From the NCBI GenBank assembly GCA_016781885.1, contig JADDPM010000044.1, forward strand, positions 1 to 15,312: a stretch of DNA of 15,312 nucleotides. The letters run 5' to 3'. This document shows positions 1-7,098 of this stretch, in pieces; positions within the stretch are counted from its first letter, which is position 1; every line of letters starts with the position of its first letter. The position numbers were made by a program, and so were the translations under genes. This DNA is from Rubrobacter sp. (GTDB lineage Bacteria; Actinomycetota; Rubrobacteria; Rubrobacterales; Rubrobacteraceae). Under the pieces are notes generated by a model that did no database searches, had not been told where the DNA came from, and saw only the letters and a program-made list of their open reading frames with translations.

Positions 1-1
1 C

Positions 2-517
2 GGGGCGCCCTACGGGCTGAGCCAGACGGAGGTCGGTTGGATCTTCGTCCTGTACCTCGTCGGCACCTTCAGCTCTGCCTGGATGGGCCGTCTCGCCGAC
101 CGTCTCGGGCGCGCCAAGGCGTTGTGGATCGGGATGGCGCTCATGCTGGTCGGGGTCGGCCTGACGCTCGCGAGTAGCCTGATCGCGATCATCGCGGGCA
201 TTGCGGTCCTGACCTTCGGCTTCTTCGGCGCCCACTCCATCGCCAGCGGCTGGGTCGGCCAGAGGGCGCTCACCGCGAGGGCCCAGGCCTCCGCGCTTTA
301 CCTGCTCTGCTACTACCTCGGCTCCAGCGTCGGCGGCTCCGCCGGCGGCATCGCCTACGATTACGGGGATTGGCCCGGTCTCGTCTTCATGGTCATAGGT
401 CTCCTCATTCTCGCCCTGATCCCCGCCGCCAAGCTCTCGCTCCTCCCGAAATCTGCAAAGGAGGGCACCGGCCAAGTTCGTTCTGAGAGCCCAAAGACCG
501 GCCCGCCGCCCCCGTAG
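2..517 (+). CDS. MFS transporter, C-terminal part (partial at window edge)
   Basis: The frame is open from base 2, the first complete codon, to the TAG at 515-517, so the 5' half lies outside the window. The visible 171 residues hold a loop motif, GRLADRLGRAKAL, that matches the conserved motif A of major facilitator transporters. Several hydrophobic helices follow, rich in Gly, Ala and Leu (for example around LMLVGVGLTLASSLIAII and LVFMVIGLLILALIP). The last 30 or so residues are polar and Pro/Ser-rich, as expected of a cytoplasmic tail. An internal ATG at 83 lies in the middle of the motif-A loop and is not a plausible start. It is an inner-membrane secondary transporter; the substrate cannot be read from this part. 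Drug or metabolite efflux is common in the family but is not shown here. Confidence 0.85.
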   Translation, partial: GAPYGLSQTEVGWIFVLYLVGTFSSAWMGRLADRLGRAKALWIGMALMLVGVGLTLASSLIAIIAGIAVLTFGFFGAHSIASGWVGQRALTARAQASALYLLCYYLGSSVGGSAGGIAYDYGDWPGLVFMVIGLLILALIPAAKLSLLPKSAKEGTGQVRSESPKTGPPPP

Positions 518-566
518 GACATAAACTCACGACCAGCAACATAAGACACCTTACGAAAGGACCAAG

Positions 567-1013
567 ATGACGACCATACCAGAGAGCAGCAAGCTCCCCG
601 ACGTCGAGTTCATCACCGAGGGCGGCGAGAAGCTACGGGCCGGTCAGCTAAAGGGCAGCAAGACCGTCCTCTACTTCTACCCTAAGGATGATACCCCCGG
701 CTGCACCAGGGAGGCCTGCGCCTTCCGCGACCGCATGCCCGATTACGAAGAGGCGAACATAAAGGTCTATGGCGTCTCGCTCGACTCCCCCGAGTCGCAC
801 CGCCGGTTCCGCGAGAAGCACGACCTCAACTTCCCGCTCCTCACCGACAAAGACGGCCGCGCATCGGAAGCGCTAGGAGTGCTCGGCGAGCGAGGCTACG
901 CCAACCGCGTCACCTTCCTGCTAGATCCTGAAGGGAAGATAGCGAAGGTCTACCCCGAGGTCTCTCCCGAGACCCACGCCGACGAGATCCTCGAAGACGC
1001 AGCATCACTTTAG
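567..1013 (+). CDS. bcp: Thioredoxin-dependent thiol peroxidase (PrxQ/Bcp family)
   Basis: A 148-residue cytoplasmic peroxiredoxin that reduces H2O2 and organic hydroperoxides with electrons from thioredoxin. The active site reads YFYPKDDTPGCTREAC. Cys46 is the peroxidatic cysteine, with the family's Thr43/Pro44 before it. Cys51 sits five residues later, the position of the resolving cysteine in E. coli Bcp, so an atypical two-Cys mechanism is expected. The following GVSLDSPESHRRFREKH and FPLLTDKDG segments are also typical, and the length fits the family (about 150). The ATG at 567 is preceded by a Shine-Dalgarno AAAGGA (556-561) at good spacing. It follows the MFS gene by 49 nt on the same strand, and the two may be co-transcribed. 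It converges on the leftward gene at 1045, with 31 nt between stops and no clear terminator. Confidence 0.95.
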   Translation: MTTIPESSKLPDVEFITEGGEKLRAGQLKGSKTVLYFYPKDDTPGCTREACAFRDRMPDYEEANIKVYGVSLDSPESHRRFREKHDLNFPLLTDKDGRASEALGVLGERGYANRVTFLLDPEGKIAKVYPEVSPETHADEILEDAASL

Positions 1014-1044
1014 GCACATCAGAAAAGGCAAACTAAGTAGTTGG

Positions 1045-2154
1045 TTAATCCACCAGCAGCCGGGTAAGCCGCAGAAGCACTCCTTCGTCCTCGTCCACGA
1101 CGTAGAAGAAGCGGCCGTCTTCAGTACCAGCGATGCCCTCGACGCGCGGGAGGCCGGGGAACTCGCGCACGGGGGTGGCGTCTAGATCTCCGTAGCCCCG
1201 ATCCTCCGGGAGAATGACGCGCCAGTGGGTCGAAACGGTGTTGCGGCCGCCGGGGTAATACTTGATGAGGAGGCTCTCCGACTGGGAGCTGTCCACGTCG
1301 CCGGTGACGGCGTGTAGCTCGTCGCCGACGAAAGTGAGGTCGCGGAAACCCGCCAACTCCCCCTCACGGCCCACGGCGTCCACGGTCCAGAAGCCCTTTA
1401 CCTCCGGCTTCGAGTCGCCCCCTTCGAAGAGGCGTTCGATGCCTTCTACGTCCACGAGGATGGGACGGCCGTCGGCGGACATGGGGAAGCGCAGCCCGAT
1501 CAGGAGGGAGCCGCCGGGGCGGAAGGTCGCGCCCTCGATGTTGAGCGGCCAGTCGCCCTCGCGCACGAGGCCGGCCCACTTCTTCCCCTTCTCCTCACCG
1601 ACCTTGATGGTCTCCTCGATAAACGCCTCGCGGCACTCCTTGCCGAGCGGGATCAGGTCTACGCCGTGCTCCTCGAAGGCGTCGTTGATGACGCGGTGGA
1701 GGACGAAGCTCGGGCGGGCCACCTCTATCTCGGCGGCCGGGTCGGCGACGGCGTTGAGAATCTCCGCCTCGTCGAAGCGGGCGACGAAGCTGCGCTTGGG
1801 CTGTAGAGGTCCAACCTTCTTGCCGAAGTGGGACCCTACGACGTAGACGTAGCCGTCCTTGCGGGTGAGGGCCTCTGCGTCCTCGGTGGTCTTGGTGTCC
1901 CCTACGGCGATCGCGTGCAGGCGTGCTATCTCCCAGTCGGATTCGAGGTCGAAACCGGTGCCGCTCTTGTGGCCGACGAGCGCTATGCAGTCGGTGACCT
2001 CTCCCTCGTCGAGGCATGCCCAGAACGCCTTGTCCCAGCCGTGCTCCGCGAGCAGCTTCTCGTTCTCGATCGCGAGCAGCCCCGAAGCCTCGTTGGGATA
2101 CAGGTTCAGGTTGTACTGGTGTAGCTCTTCCACGCCGCCGATCCCGGGCGCCAC
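1045..2154 (-). CDS. Hypothetical protein, beta-propeller/DUF3616-like
   Basis: A 369-residue protein with no signal peptide. I do not recognise a firm family. Repeating short motifs suggest a beta-propeller: ESDWEIARLHAIAVGD, NIEGATFRPGGSLLIGLRFP, FRDLTFVGDELHAVTGD and VEGIAGTEDGRFFYVVDED. The 'IEGAxxxPGGxLLIGLR..P' block recalls DUF3616 and esterase-like phytase domains, but this is from memory only. The protein is acidic, consistent with a cytoplasmic role. The start is GTG (2152-2154), supported by a strong GGAGGAGGG Shine-Dalgarno just upstream in 2160-2172 (complement). A possible promoter lies at 2204-2232. The gene is followed by the convergent bcp gene and is separated from the adenine deaminase operon by 120 nt, so it is probably transcribed alone or by read-through. 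Confidence 0.75.
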   Translation of the reverse strand: MAPGIGGVEELHQYNLNLYPNEASGLLAIENEKLLAEHGWDKAFWACLDEGEVTDCIALVGHKSGTGFDLESDWEIARLHAIAVGDTKTTEDAEALTRKDGYVYVVGSHFGKKVGPLQPKRSFVARFDEAEILNAVADPAAEIEVARPSFVLHRVINDAFEEHGVDLIPLGKECREAFIEETIKVGEEKGKKWAGLVREGDWPLNIEGATFRPGGSLLIGLRFPMSADGRPILVDVEGIERLFEGGDSKPEVKGFWTVDAVGREGELAGFRDLTFVGDELHAVTGDVDSSQSESLLIKYYPGGRNTVSTHWRVILPEDRGYGDLDATPVREFPGLPRVEGIAGTEDGRFFYVVDEDEGVLLRLTRLLVD

Positions 2155-2203
2155 TCTTCTCCCTCCTCCACAGGGGCGCTCTTACCGCGCCCGTCCAGGG
2201 ATC

Positions 2204-2232
2204 ACACTACCGGCTCCGAGAGCGGCGGGCAA
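2204..2232 (-). promoter_or_regulatory. Possible sigma-70-type promoter for the 1045-2154 gene
   Basis: On the minus strand TTGCCC (2227-2232) and TAGTGT (2204-2209) are separated by 17 nt. The -35 matches TTGACA at four positions, and the -10 fits the loose TANNNT pattern of high-GC actinobacteria. It lies 49 nt upstream of the GTG start. The match is weak and unsupported by other data. Confidence 0.3.
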
Positions 2233-2274
2233 GGGTTACCACGCGCGAGAGGAGAGTGCGGGGCACGGGCGAGG

Positions 2275-3321
2275 TTATCGGAGACGCCCGGTCAAGCGGG
2301 ACGCGAAGTAGTCGTCCAACTCTCTCAACAGCCGTTGTTTTTTCGCCGCGCTCAGGAAAGAAGCCTGGAACGAGTTCTTTACCAACCGGTAGATGTCGTC
2401 CCGGGAGAGGCCGAGCCCTTCACGGGCGGCCTCAAAGTTCTCGTCGATGTAGCCGCCGAAGTACGCCGGGTCGTCGGAGTTCACGGTTACGCACAGACCG
2501 AGATCCAGCATCCGCTTCAGGTCGTGGTCCTGGATGGAATCGAAGACGCGTAGCTTGACGTTGGAGAGCGGACACACGGTCAGGGGTATCTGCTCTTCTC
2601 TCAGCCTCTCTACGAGCTTGGGATCCTCTACGCAACGAACGCCGTGATCTATGCGGGCCACCTTGAGGTCGTCGAGGGCCTGCCAGATGTACTCCGGCGG
2701 CCCCTCTTCGCCGGCGTGGGCGACCGTTAGCAGACCGTGCTTCCGCGCTTCGTCGAACACTGCCTTGAAGTCCTCCGGCGGATGTCCGACCTCGGAGGAG
2801 TCGAGCCCGACCGCCACGATCCACTTCCAGAACGGTAGCGAGCTGTGCAAGGTCTCCATCGCCGCCTCCGCACTGAGATGCCGCAGAAAACACATTATCA
2901 ACTCCGAAGAGATGCCCAATTGCTGCTCGCCGTCTTCCAGGGCGCGGCGGATGCCCGTGATCACCGTCTCGAACGGCACCCCTCTGTCGGTGTGTGCCTG
3001 GGGGTCGAAGAATATCTCCGCGTGACGCACGTTCTGGGCCGAGGCTCTCTGCAGGTAGGCCCAAGTCAAGTCGTAGAAGTCTCGCTCGTTCAGAAGCACC
3101 TGCATGCCTTCGTAGTACAGGTCCAGAAAAGATTGAAGATCGCTGAAGTCGTAGGCCCGGCGCGCCTCCTCCACGGAGGCGTACCGGAGAGAGACCCCGT
3201 TGCGCCCGGCGATCTCGAACATTAGCTCGGGCTCCAGAGAACCCTCGATATGGATGTGTAGCTCCGCCTTCGGCATCCCCTGGATAAAAGTCCTGGAGAC
3301 GGCTGCCTCCCTCAAGCTCAT
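2275..3321 (-). CDS. Adenine deaminase (adenosine deaminase superfamily, type 3)
   Basis: A 348-residue zinc-dependent purine deaminase of the amidohydrolase fold. Visible metal and catalytic residues are His22/His24 (ELHIHIEGSLEPEL), His202 and Glu205 (VAHAGEEG), His226 (RIDHGVR), and Asp283/Asp284 (VNSDDPAYFGGY). The diagnostic segments FFDPQAHTDRGVPFE, VGLDSSEVGHPP and AHAGEEGPPEYIWQAL match the bacterial/fungal adenine deaminase branch (Aah1-like, e.g. Pseudomonas) more than true adenosine deaminases. Adenine to hypoxanthine plus ammonia is therefore the likelier reaction; adenosine cannot be excluded. The ATG at 3319-3321 overlaps the stop of the upstream gene (ATGA), implying translational coupling. 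Met16 (GMPKAEL) is an alternative start closer to the family's usual N-terminus. It is the last gene of the SDR/methyltransferase/deaminase operon. Confidence 0.9.
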   Translation of the reverse strand: MSLREAAVSRTFIQGMPKAELHIHIEGSLEPELMFEIAGRNGVSLRYASVEEARRAYDFSDLQSFLDLYYEGMQVLLNERDFYDLTWAYLQRASAQNVRHAEIFFDPQAHTDRGVPFETVITGIRRALEDGEQQLGISSELIMCFLRHLSAEAAMETLHSSLPFWKWIVAVGLDSSEVGHPPEDFKAVFDEARKHGLLTVAHAGEEGPPEYIWQALDDLKVARIDHGVRCVEDPKLVERLREEQIPLTVCPLSNVKLRVFDSIQDHDLKRMLDLGLCVTVNSDDPAYFGGYIDENFEAAREGLGLSRDDIYRLVKNSFQASFLSAAKKQRLLRELDDYFASRLTGRLR

Positions 3322-4340
3322 CTTCTGTCCACCATCCGGTCGGCGAGCGCCCGCATGTGGCGATCATCGGTGCCGCAGCAACCGCCGAGGACGCGCAGGC
3401 CGAAGTCTTCGTGAATCTCCCACATCTCGGCGGCAAAGCGTTCGGGATCGTCGCCTTCGGGGTGGTCGAGCTTGACCAGCTCCTCGGGACTTAGAGGGGA
3501 GGCGTTGGCCTTGAACTCTTTCAGCCGTCGGGCGACGAGGTCCGAGAATATGGCCTCGTCCCGCAGAGCCGTGGCGGCGATGGAAGGGTGGACGCAGCTG
3601 ATCGAGTAGAAGAGCGGCGCCGGTGAAGCCGCGGCGTCTATGCGTTCGACGGCCTCGTGCAGCGGCGTGCCGTCGAGCACCCGCCCGTCCCGTTCGAGCA
3701 CGAAGCTGACCACGTACGGCAGGCCGGTGTCGCCCATCGCCATGGCCGCACCGAGAGCCTCCTCGACCGCTGGAAAGGTCGGCGCGTACAGAAAGTCCAC
3801 GCCCGACCGGGCCAGCGCCCCGGCCTGGAGGCCGTGGTACTCGCGGGCCTGCCGCGCGGACAAGGACTCCTCGGGAAGGTAGGCGTCGCCGCTCGGTCCT
3901 ATTACCCCGGCGACGTATACCGGCCCGTAGTTCGAGCCGTCCCGGATCTCGCGGTGCATCGCCGCCGCGTCGGCATTCAGGAGCTGGACCGCCTTAGCGT
4001 CACCGAGCCCCGCCTGGCGGACGAAGTTGAGGTTGGCCCGGAAGGTCGGGGTGCCAATAATCACCGGCAAGCCGAACGAGCGGGCGGCGTCGATATAGCT
4101 TCCGTAGATCCGGCGTAGCACCGGTCCGCCGGTTGGGTCGGTAACGAGGGCGGCCACCTGGACGTGCGGGGGGAGCGGGATATCGGTCTCGAACATTACG
4201 CGCGTCTCGATCCCGCCGTCCGTCAGGATCAAGGCGCGTTCCCGAACCGTCGCTTCGAAATCGCTCATAACCTTTAGTCTACCGACTGTGAATCCCACCG
4301 GCGACCCGCTACTAGCTGGGTCTGTCCCTCCTTTCAGCAT
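3318..4340 (-). CDS. Homocysteine S-methyltransferase family protein
   Basis: The product has the (beta/alpha)8 homocysteine-methyltransferase fold. Counted from the internal ATG at 4266-4268, the zinc cysteines are Cys225 (SISCVHP) and the pair Cys297-Cys298 (LGGCCGTDDRH). The N-terminal LILTDGGIETR is the family's usual opening. Such enzymes move a methyl group from donors such as S-methylmethionine or betaine to homocysteine, or act on related thiols; the donor here is unknown. Start choice is open. The ATG at 4338-4340 gives 340 residues and overlaps the upstream stop as TAATG. The ATG at 4266-4268 gives 316 residues, begins just before the conserved domain and has AAAGG only 2 nt away. 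A strong AAAGGAGGG lies at 4325-4333, inside the extended reading frame. It is coupled to the deaminase downstream by an ATGA overlap. Confidence 0.85.
   Translation of the reverse strand: MLKGGTDPASSGSPVGFTVGRLKVMSDFEATVRERALILTDGGIETRVMFETDIPLPPHVQVAALVTDPTGGPVLRRIYGSYIDAARSFGLPVIIGTPTFRANLNFVRQAGLGDAKAVQLLNADAAAMHREIRDGSNYGPVYVAGVIGPSGDAYLPEESLSARQAREYHGLQAGALARSGVDFLYAPTFPAVEEALGAAMAMGDTGLPYVVSFVLERDGRVLDGTPLHEAVERIDAAASPAPLFYSISCVHPSIAATALRDEAIFSDLVARRLKEFKANASPLSPEELVKLDHPEGDDPERFAAEMWEIHEDFGLRVLGGCCGTDDRHMRALADRMVDRR
4304..4321 (-). other. Short inverted repeat near the start of the homocysteine methyltransferase gene
   Basis: ACCCGCT and AGCTGGGT flank a 3-nt centre and form an imperfect hairpin (one bulged base). 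It lies between the AAAGGAGGG at 4325-4333 and the internal ATG at 4268. It could bear on which start is used, but chance is quite possible. Confidence 0.25.
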
Positions 4341-5131
4341 TAGAGCGATTTTGTGAAACCGCCATCCACGTCGTAGGCGCTGCCGGTTATGAAAGATGCT
4401 CGCTCTGAAGCCAGGAAAGCCACGAGCGCGGCTACCTCTTCAGGCCTTCCGCAGCGTTTGATGACCAGCCACTGATCGGCGAGTTTTTGCAGCACTTCTT
4501 CCCGAGTCTCGCCCATCTTCGGGATCAGGGAGTCCGCCGCCTTCTCCCACAGGGGCGTGAGGATGAGGGCCGGGCACACGCAGTTCACCAGGATGTTGTC
4601 GGGGGCAAGGTCCATGGCCATGCTCTTCGAGAAGGCGAGCATCGCGGCCTTGGTGGCCTGGTAAGTAGCGAAGCCGCCCACCATCGCAGTGTGGGCGCTA
4701 ACGGAGGCATTGTTGATTATGCGACCGCCGCCGGCTTCGCGCATGTGCGGAACTACTGCCCGGGTAAAGCGGATGGCGCTGCTCAGGTTGAGATCTATAG
4801 CGTACCGCCACTCCTCGTCGGAAGTATCTACGGAGTGATCGGGCACGATGCCGCCGGCGTTATTCACCAGAATGTCGAGACGGCCGAGCTTTTGAACCGT
4901 ATCTTCCACGACTACCCGCACGTCTTCCGCGCTCGTAACGTCGGCCGGGATGCTCAACACCTCCGTCCCGTGCCCCCGGATCTCGTCCGCTGCTCTCCCC
5001 AGGTCCTCCTTACCCCTCGCGCAGATCGAGACGTTCGCCCCTTCTCTGGCCAACTCCTCTGCGACTGCCTTTCCGATTCCCTTACTCCCGGCCGTTACGA
5101 TGGCAACCTTGCCGTTGAGTCCCAGATCCAT
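4340..5131 (-). CDS. SDR family NAD(P)-dependent oxidoreductase
   Basis: A 263-residue classical short-chain dehydrogenase/reductase. The cofactor motif is TAGSKGIG (residues 13-20, the TGxxxGIG position) and the structural motif is NNAG (90-93). The catalytic set is Ser143 (NNASVSAH), Tyr157 and Lys161 (YQATKAA). The C-terminal ITGSAYDVDGGFTKSL is the usual FabG-like ending. A basic Arg40 in the ICARGKEDL segment hints at NADPH preference, but this is inference. The substrate is unknown. The frame extends to 5200, but the ATG at 5129-5131 is preferred. It is preceded by AAAGGAGAG at ideal spacing, and the upstream 23 residues look non-native and overlap a decayed gene in another frame. It is the first gene of a three-gene operon; its TAA overlaps the next ATG (TAATG). 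Confidence 0.9.
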   Translation of the reverse strand: MDLGLNGKVAIVTAGSKGIGKAVAEELAREGANVSICARGKEDLGRAADEIRGHGTEVLSIPADVTSAEDVRVVVEDTVQKLGRLDILVNNAGGIVPDHSVDTSDEEWRYAIDLNLSSAIRFTRAVVPHMREAGGGRIINNASVSAHTAMVGGFATYQATKAAMLAFSKSMAMDLAPDNILVNCVCPALILTPLWEKAADSLIPKMGETREEVLQKLADQWLVIKRCGRPEEVAALVAFLASERASFITGSAYDVDGGFTKSL

Positions 5132-5194
5132 ACCTCTCTCCTTTCCCCAGAACGATATCCGCTCGCGGAGTCTCAGAGGTAGCCCGTTTCTCCG

Positions 5195-5369
5195 CCCCAC
5201 GCTCGATCTCGTCTCGAAAATCGGGATCGGCGATACGGATGAGCCTGCGCGCCCTCTGCCGGATGCGGCTGCCGCGAAGCTCGGCCACGCCGTACCCGGT
5301 GAAGACGCAGGTCAAGACAAGGATCATCTCGCTCGAGAAGGTCGTCGAAACCCTGCTAGAGATCGCCAA
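5195..5369 (-). pseudogene. Remnant of an acetyl-CoA hydrolase/CoA-transferase C-terminus
   Basis: On the minus strand a short reading frame encodes GYGVAELRGSRIRQRARRLI followed by RIADPDFRDEIERGAEK. This strongly resembles the C-terminal signature of acetyl-CoA hydrolase/4-hydroxybutyrate CoA-transferase proteins (typically TEYGVAxLRGxSxRERAxALIxIAHPDFR). Only about 60 residues are recognisable, in a family of roughly 430-500. The residues before it (STTFSSEMILVLTCVFTG) are degenerate. No start or upstream domain is present, and the frame runs on without the expected stop into the SDR gene in a different frame. I read it as a decayed fragment. Its leftover sequence now makes up the upstream region of the SDR operon. 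The boundaries are approximate. Confidence 0.55.
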
Positions 5370-5537
5370 CGAGCCTGCCTAGGCGTATTCGACTCAAGGG
5401 GTCTGAGCTGTGCGCTCCGGACGGTTCTTCTGCCAAGATTCGGCTACAACTACGCTTCTCACGCTACACCACGAAGCTTGAGATATGAGCCGCCGCTTGC
5501 GTAGGCCCGTCCGTCGGTAGTGCGCCCCGTCCCCGCG
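5370..5537. other. Intergenic stretch without recognisable gene
   Basis: Together with the CoA-transferase remnant, this fills the gap between the DUF427 gene and the SDR gene. I see no coding signal, RNA gene or convincing terminator in it. Both neighbours are transcribed leftward, so the SDR operon promoter should lie in or near this region, but no clear -35/-10 pair stands out. Confidence 0.4.
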
Positions 5538-6341
5538 CTACCCTTGCCTCTCCCCGTCGACCTCCAACTCCACTCTGTCGTCGTAGAAGCAGAAGTGTCC
5601 TTCGACCTTCTGGGCCTCCGGCAGGGGCTCTGGGTACCCCCACACGGCGTCCTCGACGCGCTCGCCGCCCACCGCCACCGACCAGTGCGACCCGACGCCC
5701 TTGTACGGGCAGACGGTCTTCGTATCGCTCTCGACGAGGAGCTCCGTACGCACGTCCTCCGGAGGAAAGTAGTAGCGTGGCGGCAGGCTGGTCTCGAAGA
5801 GGATCTTCGGCCTATCGGTTTCGGCTACAACCTCGCCGTTGACCCTGACCCTGGCGTGCCGCGAGCTCTCGAGCACGTCCACCCGGTGGTATGGATCATG
5901 AGGATGGCCGATGGTCTCCTCGTCTTCTTCCAGCCATTTGTCCATCGCGCCGGGATAGAAGGCAACGTAGCCTGAGATGGGCGGGGCCTCCTCCAGAGGC
6001 TCCGGGTAGCCCCACACAGCGTCTTCGGCCACCCGGTCCCCGACCTTCACAGACCAGTAGGCGGCATCACCCTTGAACGGGCAGTGGGTAACGCGGTCAC
6101 TCTCTTCGAGGAGGTCGTGGCGAAGGTCTTCTTCCGGGAAGTAATAGATGGGCAAGTGGCCGGTCTCGTGTAATATCTTCACCCGCCGGCTGTCGGCGAC
6201 GGTCTCGCCGTTGAAGACCGCCCGCACCCGCTTGGGGCAGTCCTCGAAGTACAGGGTGTGAGCCTTCAGCACCGAGGTGTCGAAGTTGAACTCACCACCG
6301 TGTCTCTCACCGAACGGACCGGTTCCTTTCGTTAGCGCCAT
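5538..6341 (-). CDS. Tandem DUF427 domain protein
   Basis: A 267-residue protein with two copies of the DUF427 domain (roughly residues 38-130 and 163-256). The copies share parallel blocks: VRAVFNGETVADSRRVKIL with VRVNGEVVAETDRPKILFET, YYFPEEDLRHDLLEESD with YYFPPEDVRTELLVESD, CPFKGDAAYWSV with CPYKGVGSHWSV, and EDAVWGYPEP in both. Most DUF427 proteins have one copy of about 90-120 residues, so this is a duplicated or fused form. The biochemical function is not established; each copy keeps the conserved Cys-Pro-(Phe/Tyr)-Lys-Gly and Trp residues. There is no signal peptide or membrane segment, so it is probably cytoplasmic. The ATG at 6339-6341 is preceded by AAAGGAG at good spacing. It is probably monocistronic, with about 400 nt to the next gene on this strand. 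Confidence 0.9.
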   Translation of the reverse strand: MALTKGTGPFGERHGGEFNFDTSVLKAHTLYFEDCPKRVRAVFNGETVADSRRVKILHETGHLPIYYFPEEDLRHDLLEESDRVTHCPFKGDAAYWSVKVGDRVAEDAVWGYPEPLEEAPPISGYVAFYPGAMDKWLEEDEETIGHPHDPYHRVDVLESSRHARVRVNGEVVAETDRPKILFETSLPPRYYFPPEDVRTELLVESDTKTVCPYKGVGSHWSVAVGGERVEDAVWGYPEPLPEAQKVEGHFCFYDDRVELEVDGERQG

Positions 6342-7098
6342 CTAACGTTCTCCTTTCTTACTAATAGATCGTGCCGGGTAACCTTCACTTCTCTTCAGCA
6401 TGAATGACCTTATGCTAACACGAACAAACCGAAGCCTAGTCTGGTTCGATGTCTACGGCGCAGAGGTCCCTAAAATCTTGCAAGCTCGGCGTTGATCCGA
6501 TAGCTCCGTACCCTGCTAGCTGAGGCGACAGAAACGCGCGTCCCCAGGCGACGACCTTGGGTTACACACTGGGACCCTTCTAGCTTCTTGGTTGGGATAC
6601 TAGGATAAGCTGAGGACGAGTGCGAGTAGAATACCCGTAGTCGTCCCTAACGCCGCACAGAGGAGTCGCTTACGGCTTCCACCAGACAACAAGTACTCGC
6701 CTACGTGGACGCGAGGAGCAGGCGTGGAGCATCGAAACCTGTTTTCGAGGCCTCGCGTATCAGCGGACTCCTCGGCCTTTATGCCCCCGACGAGCGGGTT
6801 CCGGCTACCGAGGTCGAGCGCTTCAGGCGTTGCGACACCCGGCGGCATTACGATCTCGGTGAAGGGCTTGTCCCCGAAGAAACGCGCCAGGCCTTTACCC
6901 TCCCGCCGAAGACGAGAACCCGCGCACGAACACTGTTTTGGGGAACGCTGCCGCGGGATGATCCGGACAGAGACCCAGGTCGGCTCGCACGGTTCCGCTC
7001 GATACCGGATCGCCTCCTTTTCTCCGGTACGACGGAGACGGCTCTCGTCGGTCTCCTGCCGTCGAAGCCGACCCTGCGCCAGGGTGATCGCTGACACG
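6342..7098. other. 757-nt region with no supported gene
   Basis: This lies between the divergent DUF427 (-) and FemAB-like (+) genes. Several frames are open. One runs in frame into the FemAB-like gene from 6724, and one leftward frame ends at 6600 with a hydrophobic tail. Their translations are Arg/Ser/Pro-rich, lack recognisable motifs and look like GC-driven open frames. I see no tRNA, rRNA or rho-independent terminator. The one feature is a 20-bp dyad at 6397-6416 near the DUF427 start. It could hold decayed genes beyond recognition. Confidence 0.5.
6397..6416. promoter_or_regulatory. Imperfect dyad upstream of the DUF427 gene, possible operator
   Basis: AGCAT (6397-6401) and ATGCT (6412-6416) are inverted arms around a 10-nt centre, and A/T at matching inner positions extends the symmetry. 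It lies about 55-75 nt upstream of the DUF427 ATG, where an operator or promoter element could sit. There is no second copy in the window. Confidence 0.25.

Noticed and set aside
1262..2558. Rightward open frames opposite the propeller-like and deaminase genes
   Set aside because: They are Arg/Ser/Pro-rich translations with no motifs, overlapping well-supported genes on the other strand.
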